From Caldifarciminota bacterium (GTDB lineage: Bacteria; Hydrothermota; Tepidihabitantia; B3-TA06), in the NCBI GenBank assembly GCA_016934635.1, contig JAFGSK010000030.1, positions 42,404 through 106,403 of the forward strand: 64,000 nt of DNA, read 5' to 3'. Below, piece by piece: positions 41,882 to 49,507 of this stretch (position 1 is the first letter of the stretch; each line of letters starts with the position of its first letter). The notes beneath the pieces were generated by a model that made no database searches, was not told where the DNA came from, and saw only the letters and a list, made by a program, of their open reading frames with translations. A program made the position numbers and the translations under genes.

Positions 41882-41909
41882 ATTATAAGAAAAATTTTAA
41901 CTTTGTCAA
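41882..41909 (-). promoter_or_regulatory. leaderless promoter of the SHOCT-like cluster
   Basis: A perfect consensus: TTGACA (41909-41904), 16-base spacer, TATAAT (41887-41882), then six bases to the ATG at 41875. Further upstream, 41910-41960, is AT-rich with two copies of gtttaaaatt/aatttta-type words (TTTAAAC family) that could be operators. Confidence 0.8.
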
Positions 41910-42120
41910 GGTTTAGTTTAACAATTTTAAACTAATTGGGCTAAATTAGATACTTTAATTAGTTTACGTTCAATTTATTTGAATCCAAATATACCTTTTA
42001 CGATTTAAGTCTATACCCTATGTGACTTGTGCTGACTTTGCGTCGGTTCTATCGAATCATGCTTATTTTGTACCCGTCAATGCTGAATAATATTCAAAGA
42101 TGAAGCACTTACTGCAGGAA

Positions 42121-42182
42121 AAAAAAGCTACCTAAAAGCTACCCGGAAAATACCCAAAAGCTACCCAAAAAACACCCAAAAG
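42121..42182. repeat. short tandem AAAAGCTACCC-type repeat
   Basis: Five imperfect units of about 11 bases (aaaagctacc, aaaagctaccc, aaaatacccaaaagctaccc, aaaacaccc). Between the regulator promoter and the hairpin array. 41961-42120 shows no gene. Confidence 0.65.
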
Positions 42183-42206
42183 TTGACAGCTTATAGCAAA
42201 ACCGGT

Positions 42207-42290
42207 GAAGTTCGCGGAGCGAACTTCTTAAACCTTCGACTACGGCGAAGGTTCGGGGTCCCCGCAAGAGAGCGAAGCGATCTTGTGGGG
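42207..42290. repeat. array of three consecutive hairpins
   Basis: Stem 1 pairs 42207-42214 with 42220-42227 (8 bp); stem 2 pairs 42231-42238 with 42246-42253 (8 bp); stem 3 pairs 42260-42269 with 42281-42290 (10 bp with one G-U). The stems are separated by 3 and 6 bases. The third resembles the element at 17757-17791. Confidence 0.7.
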
Positions 42291-42292
42291 TG

Positions 42293-42391
42293 GAACGGCG
42301 GATGGCGGTAAGAACGGAGGTTACCCTCTTAGGGTGACCGGGAGGCGGACGACGGTGGGCTGAATGCGAATAACGGTGAGCGGTGAACGCT
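42293..42391. repeat. degenerate GCGGT/ACCGC repeat stretch
   Basis: Variants of ggcggtaag, gaggttacc, aacggtgagcggtgaacgc. Related to the patches at 18725, 33293, 43110 and 47976, in reverse orientation. Confidence 0.45.
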
Positions 42392-42400
42392 CAGTGATGC

Positions 42401-42429
42401 TTGACAAATTGTTCCTCAAAGTTTATACT
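42401..42429 (+). promoter_or_regulatory. leaderless promoter of the SRAP gene
   Basis: TTGACA (42401-42406), 17-base spacer, TATACT (42424-42429), six bases, ATG at 42436. Confidence 0.8.
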
Positions 42430-42435
42430 GAACCG

Positions 42436-43110
42436 ATGTGCGCAAGGTATTGTTTTACATTAACGGTTGACGATATCAAAAAACGGTACTGGATTTCGCA
42501 GTTGCCGTCTGTTCCTATCAGGTACAATATCCCGCCAGGCACTCAGGTTCCCGTAGTGCTGAACACATCCCCGGACGAGCTGCAGTTTGCCAACTGGGGT
42601 CTGGTTCCGTCATGGTCAAAAACCCAAAAGCCGAGCTTCAAACCCATCAACGCAAGGGCTGAGACCGTTACGGAAAAGCCTATGTTCAAAAGCCTGGTTC
42701 GATCGAAACGCTGCGTTCTTCTTGCCGACAGCTTCTTCGAGTGGAAGAAGACTAATGGAAAGAAGATCCCGTACCGCATAATGATGAAAGACGAACAGGC
42801 CTTTGCCTTTGCCGGGTTGTGGGACAGCTGGACGCCCGAAGGCCGCGACGAGAAGGAGTTAAAGACCTGTCTTATCATTACCACCGAAGCCAATGAACTC
42901 GTGGCACCGATACACGACCGGATGCCCGTGATCCTGACGCGCGATAAGGAACGGGCATGGCTGGAGGAGGTTGCACCCGATGATGCCTGGACTTTCCTGC
43001 GTCCTTATGGCGCAAGCCTGATGAAGGCATACGAGGTCTCGCCGGAAGTGAATTCTCCGAAAAACGATTCGCCGAGCGTGATAAGGCCAGTTAACAAGCT
43101 GTTCGAATGA
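42436..43110 (+). CDS. SRAP-domain (HMCES/YedK) DNA-protein crosslink protein
   Basis: This 224-residue protein has all SRAP catalytic features: Cys at position 2 (MCARYCF), the RYNIPPGTQVPVV asparagine motif, the SFFEWKK glutamate and IHDRMPVIL histidine. The Cys2 amine/thiol forms a stable thiazolidine with abasic sites in single-stranded DNA and so shields them from error-prone repair. It must start exactly at this ATG, because Cys2 has to become the N-terminus; the longer frame from 42364 would bury it. The promoter, six bases away, supports the same start. Confidence 0.95.
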   Translation: MCARYCFTLTVDDIKKRYWISQLPSVPIRYNIPPGTQVPVVLNTSPDELQFANWGLVPSWSKTQKPSFKPINARAETVTEKPMFKSLVRSKRCVLLADSFFEWKKTNGKKIPYRIMMKDEQAFAFAGLWDSWTPEGRDEKELKTCLIITTEANELVAPIHDRMPVILTRDKERAWLEEVAPDDAWTFLRPYGASLMKAYEVSPEVNSPKNDSPSVIRPVNKLFE

Positions 43111-43147
43111 CGGCTGACAGCGGACAGCGGTGAGCGGTTAGCGGAGC
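43110..43147. repeat. degenerate AGCGGTnAGCGG repeat
   Basis: Tandem variants of ctgacagcgg, acagcggtgagcggttagcgg directly after the SRAP stop codon. Confidence 0.5.
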
Positions 43148-43176
43148 GCACCCTCTCAGGGTGTCGATTATTCGGA

Positions 43177-46100
43177 TTAATTACAGGGATTAACTTCCCT
43201 ACCCTCTACAATTTTTATCTCATCTTCAGTTAAATCATAGAGTTTATAGACAAGTTCGTCAATTTTCTTTTGTATACTTGATGCTTTCCTGAGTAAACGC
43301 TTAGCTTCCTTCTCCACCTCTTTGATACGCTCATTCAAAACTGCTATGTCAACGGGTACGGGTAAGGCTTTTATTTCTTTCCAGGTTGAGCCTTTCATAT
43401 CACTAAGGACTTCCTTCAGATACTTGAGAAGTTCCTTTTCGCCTTTAATTATAACTTGCATTTTGCCTTTCCCTCTAAGGGGAAGGATGTAACCCTCTAC
43501 AATCTCTTTTCTGATCTCACCTGGACTTGTGAGTATGAAGGGGTCAGGGGGTTTTCCGACCACACCAAGACTTGAATGAAGGTGCAACGCCCGTCTGGAT
43601 TTTTGGGGCAGTGCTTTAGAAACAAGCAGGGGTGAGGGCTTGCGCTCCTTTAAGTCTTCCTGCCCCTCAAGCCGCGTAAGACGAAATCCCTCATAGTAAG
43701 GTGAGTATTGGGCAAGTTCCTTTTTGGTTTCAATCATGTCTTTGACAAGCTCAACCATCTTTTTATGATTGCTTACGTGATTTTTATTTGAAAATTCTAA
43801 ACTAGGTAGTGGAATTTTTTCAAGGGGGGTCGCAAATTGCTCTTGAATACTTCCTTTAGGTTTTCCCTTCTTGTGAAGCCAAAAATCTGTGAGGCTTGAG
43901 TTAAGCAAACCGAGAAGGAAGTATAAGTCTATCCCTTGGTCTCTCCTTGGAACAATATAATACATGTCAGTCGAAGCAAAGAAAGGCTTGTCAGTAAATG
44001 CGAATTGTGCACGTTCCTCACGATAACCGGCTACAAGTTTTGGCTTCTCGAAAAGGTCACGTTTACGAGGCCAATGTAACGAAAACCATTTACGCCTTCC
44101 CGATTTGCATTCACGACGTTCAATCAGATAGCCCTTAAAAAGCTCAAGGTAGTCACGAATATGAGGAAGTTTATCAATGTCAAGGTCATCTGTCATGTAT
44201 AAAAGACATCTATCTGTTTTTTCCGTTACGACATAGGGGTCAACAGAAGAATTTTTAAAAAAGGGGACTACATACTGCGACTCGCAAGCTTCAAGTTTAA
44301 GATTGCTCACTTCACCGTTTTTTAAAACGAAAACACCCTTACCTACCCGAATAGAATGCTCCTCAATAATCGAAGCGGGTATGTGCTTCAGCACCTTCTT
44401 TGATACTTCTAAGGGATTAGGTACAACGCCTTGTTCAACACTAAAACAATCCACTAATTTTGAACCCGAAGCCTCCAATCTATCTAAAACATGCCTTTCA
44501 TGTTCACGGACAAAAAGACTCCAAGGTTTTTCGCTTAATTCACCCTGCAAATATGCTGCCCAGTAGACCTCAATAAACTCGTCCTCGTATGAATCCCTTT
44601 CAATGTTTTCTTGAATATGGGCTGTCAAACGGCCAAGCCTGGAAAGCTCGTTGCCGTTGGGTTTGGGTATGTCCTTCTTGACCCTGACAATCTTAATCCG
44701 GTTGTTCAGCTTTCTTTTGGTTGCGCCGTTAGGCTCGGAATTTTCGGGGAGCCTCATTCTACCTTTAAGCCGCTCAAGCACAAAAACCATGTCATGCTGT
44801 CCAGGAGCGTTGTCGAATATAGTAACCTCACCAAAGTCAATCATCTCAAGTATCAACGCGTTGTCTAGTATGAATCCCCTTAGTTTAGAGGCTCCGTCGG
44901 CGGTAGGCCAGTAATGAGTTGTGATAAAACAAAGCTTTCCGCCCTCTCGCAGTTTCGCAAGACCAAGGATAATGAACCAATAGAACAAATCCATCTTGCC
45001 CTTGTAGTGAGTGTTCCAGACGGGAAAATGCTCTCTTGTGTATCTGAAAAGCTCCTTGTGTTCATCTTCGCCCAGGTAAGGCGGATTAGCGCAGCAGTAG
45101 TCAAAATCTTGACGCCCTCTAATTTCGTTATAGGTCTCAACCTTGTTTGGGTCAGCGCGTGTTTCTTTTGTCAGGTCAATAAAGCCATTAGCCTCTTCTT
45201 CTCTTTCATTCAACTTGGTCTTTCGACCTATCGGGTCAATTAAAAGACTCATAGAATCGGCGGCAACCGTTGACAGTTTAAGGCTTGGCATTAGTTTCAA
45301 GTATTCGCGTTGCCGCATCATATCTTTAAGTAAAGGCGTGAATTGAATGAGAAGATTGACTTCTGTAATGTAATGAGCGAATACATTCAGTTCAGAACCT
45401 TGAAGACCTTCCGTTACGCAGTAATGAATACTGAAAAGAGATTCAAGGTCACTATGGTTGTAGTGACTCTCCTCAATTATCCTACGGGCAGCTTCTACGA
45501 GAAAGCCTCCTGAACCGGTCGCAGGGTCAAATATGTAACGAGGCTCACGGCTATCACACTCAATGCGGAAAAATGCTTCATCGTTGGTAAAACCTGCCCT
45601 ATCCCATATGAACTTGATAATCTCACGGGGAGTATAGAAAAGCCCCTTTTGCTTCTTCTCAAATCTATCCTCAACATATTTCTCATAGACAGTTCCAAGA
45701 ATATCAGTGTTGAGTCTTCCAAGGTTAAATTCACAGAACTCATATAGAACGTCTACTATTACTTTTCCGGACGGGTTAAACCACTTGTAATTGTTCTCTG
45801 AGTGATATAACCAGGGGTAATGCTTAGCGGCCCGGTCAAAGGCATAGTCTAAGACCTTCTGAATCTCTTGATTGAAAACCTCATACCACTTGTCAAAACC
45901 CCCGTCATATAAAGACTGATCTATTAATTTAACATCTTCCCAAACCCTCACAAGCAGTATACGAGTCATAGCGAAGTAAGCTACTCGTGAAAGGTAAACG
46001 TTCAACGCTCTTGCTTCAATCGTTTTTTCGCCTGCCTTGCTAAACTGCTCAAGGGTTTTCGCATTTACGGGTTGACGGTCTCTTTTCGGGTCAAGTTGAC

Positions 46101-46884
46101 AAGCTATTTCTTCAAGCTCTGCCCCTATATTCCTGAGTCTTTCCTTATGATAAGCGAACACTTCCGGTAAGTGGGTTTCCTTGTCTCTTGCGTCCTCAAT
46201 AAGCATTTTGGTTACGGTATGAATCGTTCTATCTAACTGAGCAATATCAAGGGTTTCTCTGCCTGACCAATCGGCGGCCTCACGAATTGCCTTAATCTTA
46301 TCTTCACGGGTTGCTATACGGAATTTGAAACGTTCACAGAATTCAAGAAAGTTTTTTGTATTGGGCAGGTCAAGAACGTCTAGCGGCTTGTCTTTATTTT
46401 CTTTGAAGCTTTTGTAAAGCAAGGCGAAACTGAAAGCGAAGTTTGATATTGGTATTGTAGAGCCTTGATTGTAGACCTTTAGCTCTCTCATATTCGTTAG
46501 AACCCCAAGCTGTACAGCGTAAGAATCCATGTAGTCTGATAATTGCTTGAGGTGATTTTCAAGATGATACTCTTCCGAACCCTTAAGCTCGAATACAAAA
46601 GAGTGTAGTTTTCTTCGGATAGGTATAAAGTCAGGCCTTTCCCCTTTTACTTCGGTTTCTTCTCTCATATACGAGTCAACGGGAAAACCAAGAACCTCTT
46701 TAAGGAAACTCTCAAAGATGTGTTTGGTTAATTGCTGTTCATCGGCATGAGTGTTTGATATTATATAAGCGTAGTATTCGGAATGATGGCTACCTGAAAT
46801 CTTATTGTATAGACCGCAAAAGCTTTCGAGAATGTTGATTGTCTTCTGGACTATAGCAAGATTCTCTTTACTGGATTTACTCAC
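43177..46884 (-). CDS. single-chain Type IIG (Eco57I-like) restriction-modification enzyme
   Basis: This 1235-residue protein combines an N-terminal nuclease of the PD-(D/E)xK type (RPDFIPI...FVFELKG, about 79-100), a central N6-adenine methyltransferase with SAM motif FDPATGSGGFLVEAARR (about 448-464) and catalytic NPPY (FDYCCANPPYLG, about 600), and a C-terminal target-recognition/TaqI-C-like region. One polypeptide both cuts and protects DNA. The start is a GTG five bases after a -10 hexamer. It is more AT-rich than its neighbours and has no partner genes, as expected for acquired Type IIG systems. Recognition site cannot be read from sequence. Confidence 0.93.
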   Translation of the reverse strand: MSKSSKENLAIVQKTINILESFCGLYNKISGSHHSEYYAYIISNTHADEQQLTKHIFESFLKEVLGFPVDSYMREETEVKGERPDFIPIRRKLHSFVFELKGSEEYHLENHLKQLSDYMDSYAVQLGVLTNMRELKVYNQGSTIPISNFAFSFALLYKSFKENKDKPLDVLDLPNTKNFLEFCERFKFRIATREDKIKAIREAADWSGRETLDIAQLDRTIHTVTKMLIEDARDKETHLPEVFAYHKERLRNIGAELEEIACQLDPKRDRQPVNAKTLEQFSKAGEKTIEARALNVYLSRVAYFAMTRILLVRVWEDVKLIDQSLYDGGFDKWYEVFNQEIQKVLDYAFDRAAKHYPWLYHSENNYKWFNPSGKVIVDVLYEFCEFNLGRLNTDILGTVYEKYVEDRFEKKQKGLFYTPREIIKFIWDRAGFTNDEAFFRIECDSREPRYIFDPATGSGGFLVEAARRIIEESHYNHSDLESLFSIHYCVTEGLQGSELNVFAHYITEVNLLIQFTPLLKDMMRQREYLKLMPSLKLSTVAADSMSLLIDPIGRKTKLNEREEEANGFIDLTKETRADPNKVETYNEIRGRQDFDYCCANPPYLGEDEHKELFRYTREHFPVWNTHYKGKMDLFYWFIILGLAKLREGGKLCFITTHYWPTADGASKLRGFILDNALILEMIDFGEVTIFDNAPGQHDMVFVLERLKGRMRLPENSEPNGATKRKLNNRIKIVRVKKDIPKPNGNELSRLGRLTAHIQENIERDSYEDEFIEVYWAAYLQGELSEKPWSLFVREHERHVLDRLEASGSKLVDCFSVEQGVVPNPLEVSKKVLKHIPASIIEEHSIRVGKGVFVLKNGEVSNLKLEACESQYVVPFFKNSSVDPYVVTEKTDRCLLYMTDDLDIDKLPHIRDYLELFKGYLIERRECKSGRRKWFSLHWPRKRDLFEKPKLVAGYREERAQFAFTDKPFFASTDMYYIVPRRDQGIDLYFLLGLLNSSLTDFWLHKKGKPKGSIQEQFATPLEKIPLPSLEFSNKNHVSNHKKMVELVKDMIETKKELAQYSPYYEGFRLTRLEGQEDLKERKPSPLLVSKALPQKSRRALHLHSSLGVVGKPPDPFILTSPGEIRKEIVEGYILPLRGKGKMQVIIKGEKELLKYLKEVLSDMKGSTWKEIKALPVPVDIAVLNERIKEVEKEAKRLLRKASSIQKKIDELVYKLYDLTEDEIKIVEGREVNPCN

Positions 46885-46889
46885 AAGGG

Positions 46890-46917
46890 ACTATATTCCT
46901 CTCAGACGGCTTGTCAA
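46890..46917 (-). promoter_or_regulatory. leaderless promoter of the restriction-modification gene
   Basis: TTGACA (46917-46912), 16-base spacer, TATAGT (46895-46890), five bases, GTG at 46884. 46918-47150 has no gene; it contains two copies of a ggttgttcggcgtc word (about 46987 and 47034). Confidence 0.75.
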
Positions 46918-47150
46918 CTTCTCTCGTTGTTCAAGTCTGCTTATTCTTCAGGAACTATGGGAGTCCCAGGTCATCCTCTTGTTCAGGTTGTTCGGCGTCA
47001 ACCATACCGCTAGAAGCGGTAACTTTATGTTCGGGTTGTTCGGCGTCCAGGTTAGGTGTTCAGCCAACGGCTGACTGCTTACAGCTGACAGCGGTTCGTT
47101 AATGCCTGGAGCCACAGCGTCTTAAACGATTACCGGGTCTGCGTGCAATG

Positions 47151-47178
47151 TTGACACCGTCCTATCCGCGCTTATAGT
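47151..47178 (+). promoter_or_regulatory. leaderless promoter, metallophosphatase copy 1
   Basis: TTGACA (47151-47156), 16-base spacer, TATAGT (47173-47178), six bases, ATG at 47185. Confidence 0.8.
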
Positions 47179-47184
47179 CAACAC

Positions 47185-47898
47185 ATGAAATCCCGCTACA
47201 TCTTCATAGGCGACATTCACGGATGCTTTACCGAGTTAACCAGGCTTCTGGATATAATACGCCCCACGGCATCGGACGAGGTGGTAACGGTCGGGAATCT
47301 GGTAGGCAAGGGTCCTGATACGACCAAGGTCGCCATGTACTGGATAGGAACGGGGTTCAAGGCGGTGCTCGGAAACATGGATTTCGCATTCCTCGAATGG
47401 CTCGACGGCAGGTTCGAGGTTGACCCGGGTCTGGAAAGGGATTGGCTGGAATCCCTGGCTGACTACGGTGTGCTAACCGGCTATCTTAAATCGCTTCCAT
47501 TGTATCTGGACTATCCTGAGATTGGTGTATCGGTAGTGCACGGCGGCCTGTACCCTGGCATGAAGATAACCGCCGATGAGATCGAGGCGCACAAGGAGAT
47601 AATCGCCCTGCGGTATCTTCGCAAGGACGATGAAGGATCGTGGATTCGCGTACCGTACGGCAAGCGGCGGGAAGGCGACCGGTTCTGGGCAGAGCTGTGG
47701 ACGGGTCCGAGAACCATTATCTACGGACATACACCCCAGAAGATCGGTAATCCGAAGGTGGACAAGCGCGCGATAGGTATCGACACGGGCTGCGTTTTCG
47801 GAGGGTTTTTGACCGCTGCAATATACACCCCGGACAAGAAATACTGGGATTTCCAGATGGTAAAAGCCGAGAAGGCCTACTCACCCTGGCCTAAGTAG
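47185..47898 (+). CDS. calcineurin-like metallophosphatase, copy 1 (altered metal ligand)
   Basis: This 237-residue protein is a PPP/ApaH-like phosphoesterase: FIGDIHGCF at about 7-15, then VGNLVGKGPD, LGNMDFAFLEW and later VHGG and YGHTPQ, all metal-site motifs. In copy 2 (51769-52509) the second motif reads VGDLVGKG; here the codon is AAT, so the Asp that normally bridges the two metals is Asn. Activity may be reduced or changed. The two copies are closely similar along their length and end in the same AEKAYSPWPK. They bracket three paralogous lipoprotein genes. Confidence 0.9.
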   Translation: MKSRYIFIGDIHGCFTELTRLLDIIRPTASDEVVTVGNLVGKGPDTTKVAMYWIGTGFKAVLGNMDFAFLEWLDGRFEVDPGLERDWLESLADYGVLTGYLKSLPLYLDYPEIGVSVVHGGLYPGMKITADEIEAHKEIIALRYLRKDDEGSWIRVPYGKRREGDRFWAELWTGPRTIIYGHTPQKIGNPKVDKRAIGIDTGCVFGGFLTAAIYTPDKKYWDFQMVKAEKAYSPWPK

Positions 47899-47940
47899 CG
47901 CCCAGGGGTCGCATGCGCCGTAGCGGTCAGGGACCGCATG

Positions 47941-47959
47941 CGTCGAACGAAGTTCGACG
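47941..47959. terminator. perfect 8-bp hairpin after metallophosphatase copy 1
   Basis: CGTCGAAC and GTTCGACG pair around a GAA loop. No U-run follows, so factor-independent termination is uncertain. A nearby GCATGCG/CGCATGC pair (about 47912-47941) forms a second stem. Confidence 0.45.
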
Positions 47960-47975
47960 GCCACGTAGGCGCGTT

Positions 47976-48022
47976 CAGCTGACAGCGGACGGCGGTCTGC
48001 GGATAGCGGTTCGCGGTAAGCG
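47976..48022. repeat. degenerate AGCGGT-type repeat
   Basis: Variants of cagctgacagcgg, acggcggtctgcgg, atagcggttcgcggtaagcg directly before the -35 box of the next gene. Confidence 0.5.
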
Positions 48023-48031
48023 ACAAGCCCC

Positions 48032-48059
48032 TTGACAACAGGTGTTTTCTAGGTAGATT
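48032..48059 (+). promoter_or_regulatory. promoter of lipoprotein A
   Basis: TTGACA (48032-48037), 16-base spacer, TAGATT (48054-48059), ten bases to the ATG at 48070. No ribosome site; the leader would be about 4 bases. Confidence 0.65.
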
Positions 48060-48156
48060 TATTGCAATCATGAGAAGGTTGTCGTACAGTATCGGGTTAG
48101 TTGTTCTGTTGGCCTCGGGCTGCGGCAGGCCCGAGGAGCTGAGCCCGGAGCAGTAC
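48054..48156 (+). repeat. 103-base direct repeat, copy 1 (-10 box plus signal-peptide region)
   Basis: Identical to 49405-49507 except for one G/A difference. Covers the -10 box, the start codon and the first 29 codons of lipoprotein A. Confidence 0.9.
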
Positions 48157-49308
48157 TACCAGGTTCGCAGGCTCATGCATGAAGGAAGGGAAGACCTGCT
48201 GGACAACCTGATAGCCTGTAACGAAAGAGTATGGAATTTCAGTATTGAAAACAGATTTAATCCTGTAACCTACGTTCTCGAGTTCGGGGAACTCATCTTT
48301 GCCGCGTATGTGTTGCCGCGGTATTTCGTGAACGTTAATCCTCGCGCATACCGCACCTTCGACCTCAGGCAGGCAAGGAGGATGTGTTCGAGGACCGGGG
48401 TCAGCTTTGCATCGTTCGATGAGGCGCACGTCCAGTACAGCCTTACCGGCAAGACCTACACCGAGGAACTGGACTCCTTTCTTACGTACGTCAGGGATAG
48501 AATAAAGCACAGCTACGACAGATACACCTGGTCGTTACCCGATGAGTTCACAGAAAAGGTAGATTGGGATCGAGTATACTTGATGACAACCGATCTGGAC
48601 GTTGAGGCGTTAAGCTATAGATACAACCCTTCCGGAGACTGGATAACAATCACGTTTGATGAACAGGCGAGCAGGAAGATATTCGCATCCTGGGGTGAGC
48701 CGATGCTTACGCTTTTCAGGGCATCAGACACCATGAGCAAAAACCCATACATAGAGCTTACTATTATTCCCAGACCCGAAACTCGGGCAAGCCAGATATT
48801 CTCAATCGCGGCTGAACTGCCTGAACCCGAAAGACTCTACCTGGAAAATGAAAAATTAAGGGTTTACCCTGCAAGCGTGCTGGATTCGTTAAGGGTCGAC
48901 CCGGACCTGTTTCGCAGGGACTTTGAGGAGTATACGGTGTTCATCGAAGTCAAGGAAGACGGTTCGGTGTTCATAAACTCCGATCCTCAGGAGAAGTGGG
49001 ATAACGATATTGCCCCAATAATCGAGATACTCCTGGGATGTTCGGCGACCGGAAAGGCGATTATCTCCGTTGACGAAGATGCAGCATGGAAGGATATAGA
49101 AAGAATTGTAACGATGACTCAATACAGGTATCCGAAGAGTATTTACCTCCTACCCGGCAAAGTCATTGCAGGTCACGAGCCCAGGTTGAACACCGAATGG
49201 ATGTTTGATAACCTCGATATGATAAGAGAAAGGAACATGAATATATGGAAGGGAAAACATCCACCGGAACCGGAAAAAAATGAGTACGAGGTGGAGGCGC
49301 TTGAATGA
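48070..49308 (+). CDS. lipoprotein A, SPEQY family
   Basis: This 412-residue lipoprotein has signal MRRLSYSIGLVVLLASGC with a clear lipobox (LASGC) followed by GRPEELSPEQYY. The first half is helical and aromatic-rich; the second half has an alpha/beta region (VFIEVKEDGSVFINS, about 295-310, then KAIISVDEDAAWKDIERIV) that reads like the periplasmic ExbD/TolR fold, and ends near VIAGHEPRLNTEWM. The ExbD resemblance is a weak structural guess. It shares these features with lipoproteins B and C. Probably anchored to the outer membrane. Function unknown. Confidence 0.75.
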   Translation: MRRLSYSIGLVVLLASGCGRPEELSPEQYYQVRRLMHEGREDLLDNLIACNERVWNFSIENRFNPVTYVLEFGELIFAAYVLPRYFVNVNPRAYRTFDLRQARRMCSRTGVSFASFDEAHVQYSLTGKTYTEELDSFLTYVRDRIKHSYDRYTWSLPDEFTEKVDWDRVYLMTTDLDVEALSYRYNPSGDWITITFDEQASRKIFASWGEPMLTLFRASDTMSKNPYIELTIIPRPETRASQIFSIAAELPEPERLYLENEKLRVYPASVLDSLRVDPDLFRRDFEEYTVFIEVKEDGSVFINSDPQEKWDNDIAPIIEILLGCSATGKAIISVDEDAAWKDIERIVTMTQYRYPKSIYLLPGKVIAGHEPRLNTEWMFDNLDMIRERNMNIWKGKHPPEPEKNEYEVEALE

Positions 49309-49382
49309 AGACATGCCGCGGAACTTTCTTGTTGTCGATGACTGCGGTGTCGGGCAGGAAAGCGGTCAGCGGTTTTCCCCCC

Positions 49383-49410
49383 TTGACAACATGCGTTTTC
49401 CGCATAGATT
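49383..49410 (+). promoter_or_regulatory. promoter of lipoprotein B
   Basis: TTGACA (49383-49388), 16-base spacer, TAGATT (49405-49410), ten bases to the ATG at 49421. The -35 box and spacer match the SBBP gene promoter at 20274-20301. Confidence 0.65.
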
Positions 49411-49507
49411 TATTGCAATCATGAGAAGGTTGTCGTACAGTATCGGGTTAGTTGTTCTGTTGGCCTCGGGCTGCGGCAGACCCGAGGAGCTGAGCCCGGA
49501 GCAGTAC
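49405..49507 (+). repeat. 103-base direct repeat, copy 2 (-10 box plus signal-peptide region)
   Basis: Second copy of 48054-48156, one mismatch in 103 bases. Beyond 49507 the two genes diverge at once. Confidence 0.9.

Noticed and set aside
42364..42435. N-terminal extension of the SRAP protein
   Set aside because: It covers the promoter, and SRAP activity requires Cys at position 2 of the shorter form.
49280..49420. N-terminal extension of lipoprotein B
   Set aside because: It covers the promoter; the signal peptide begins at 49421, identical to lipoprotein A.
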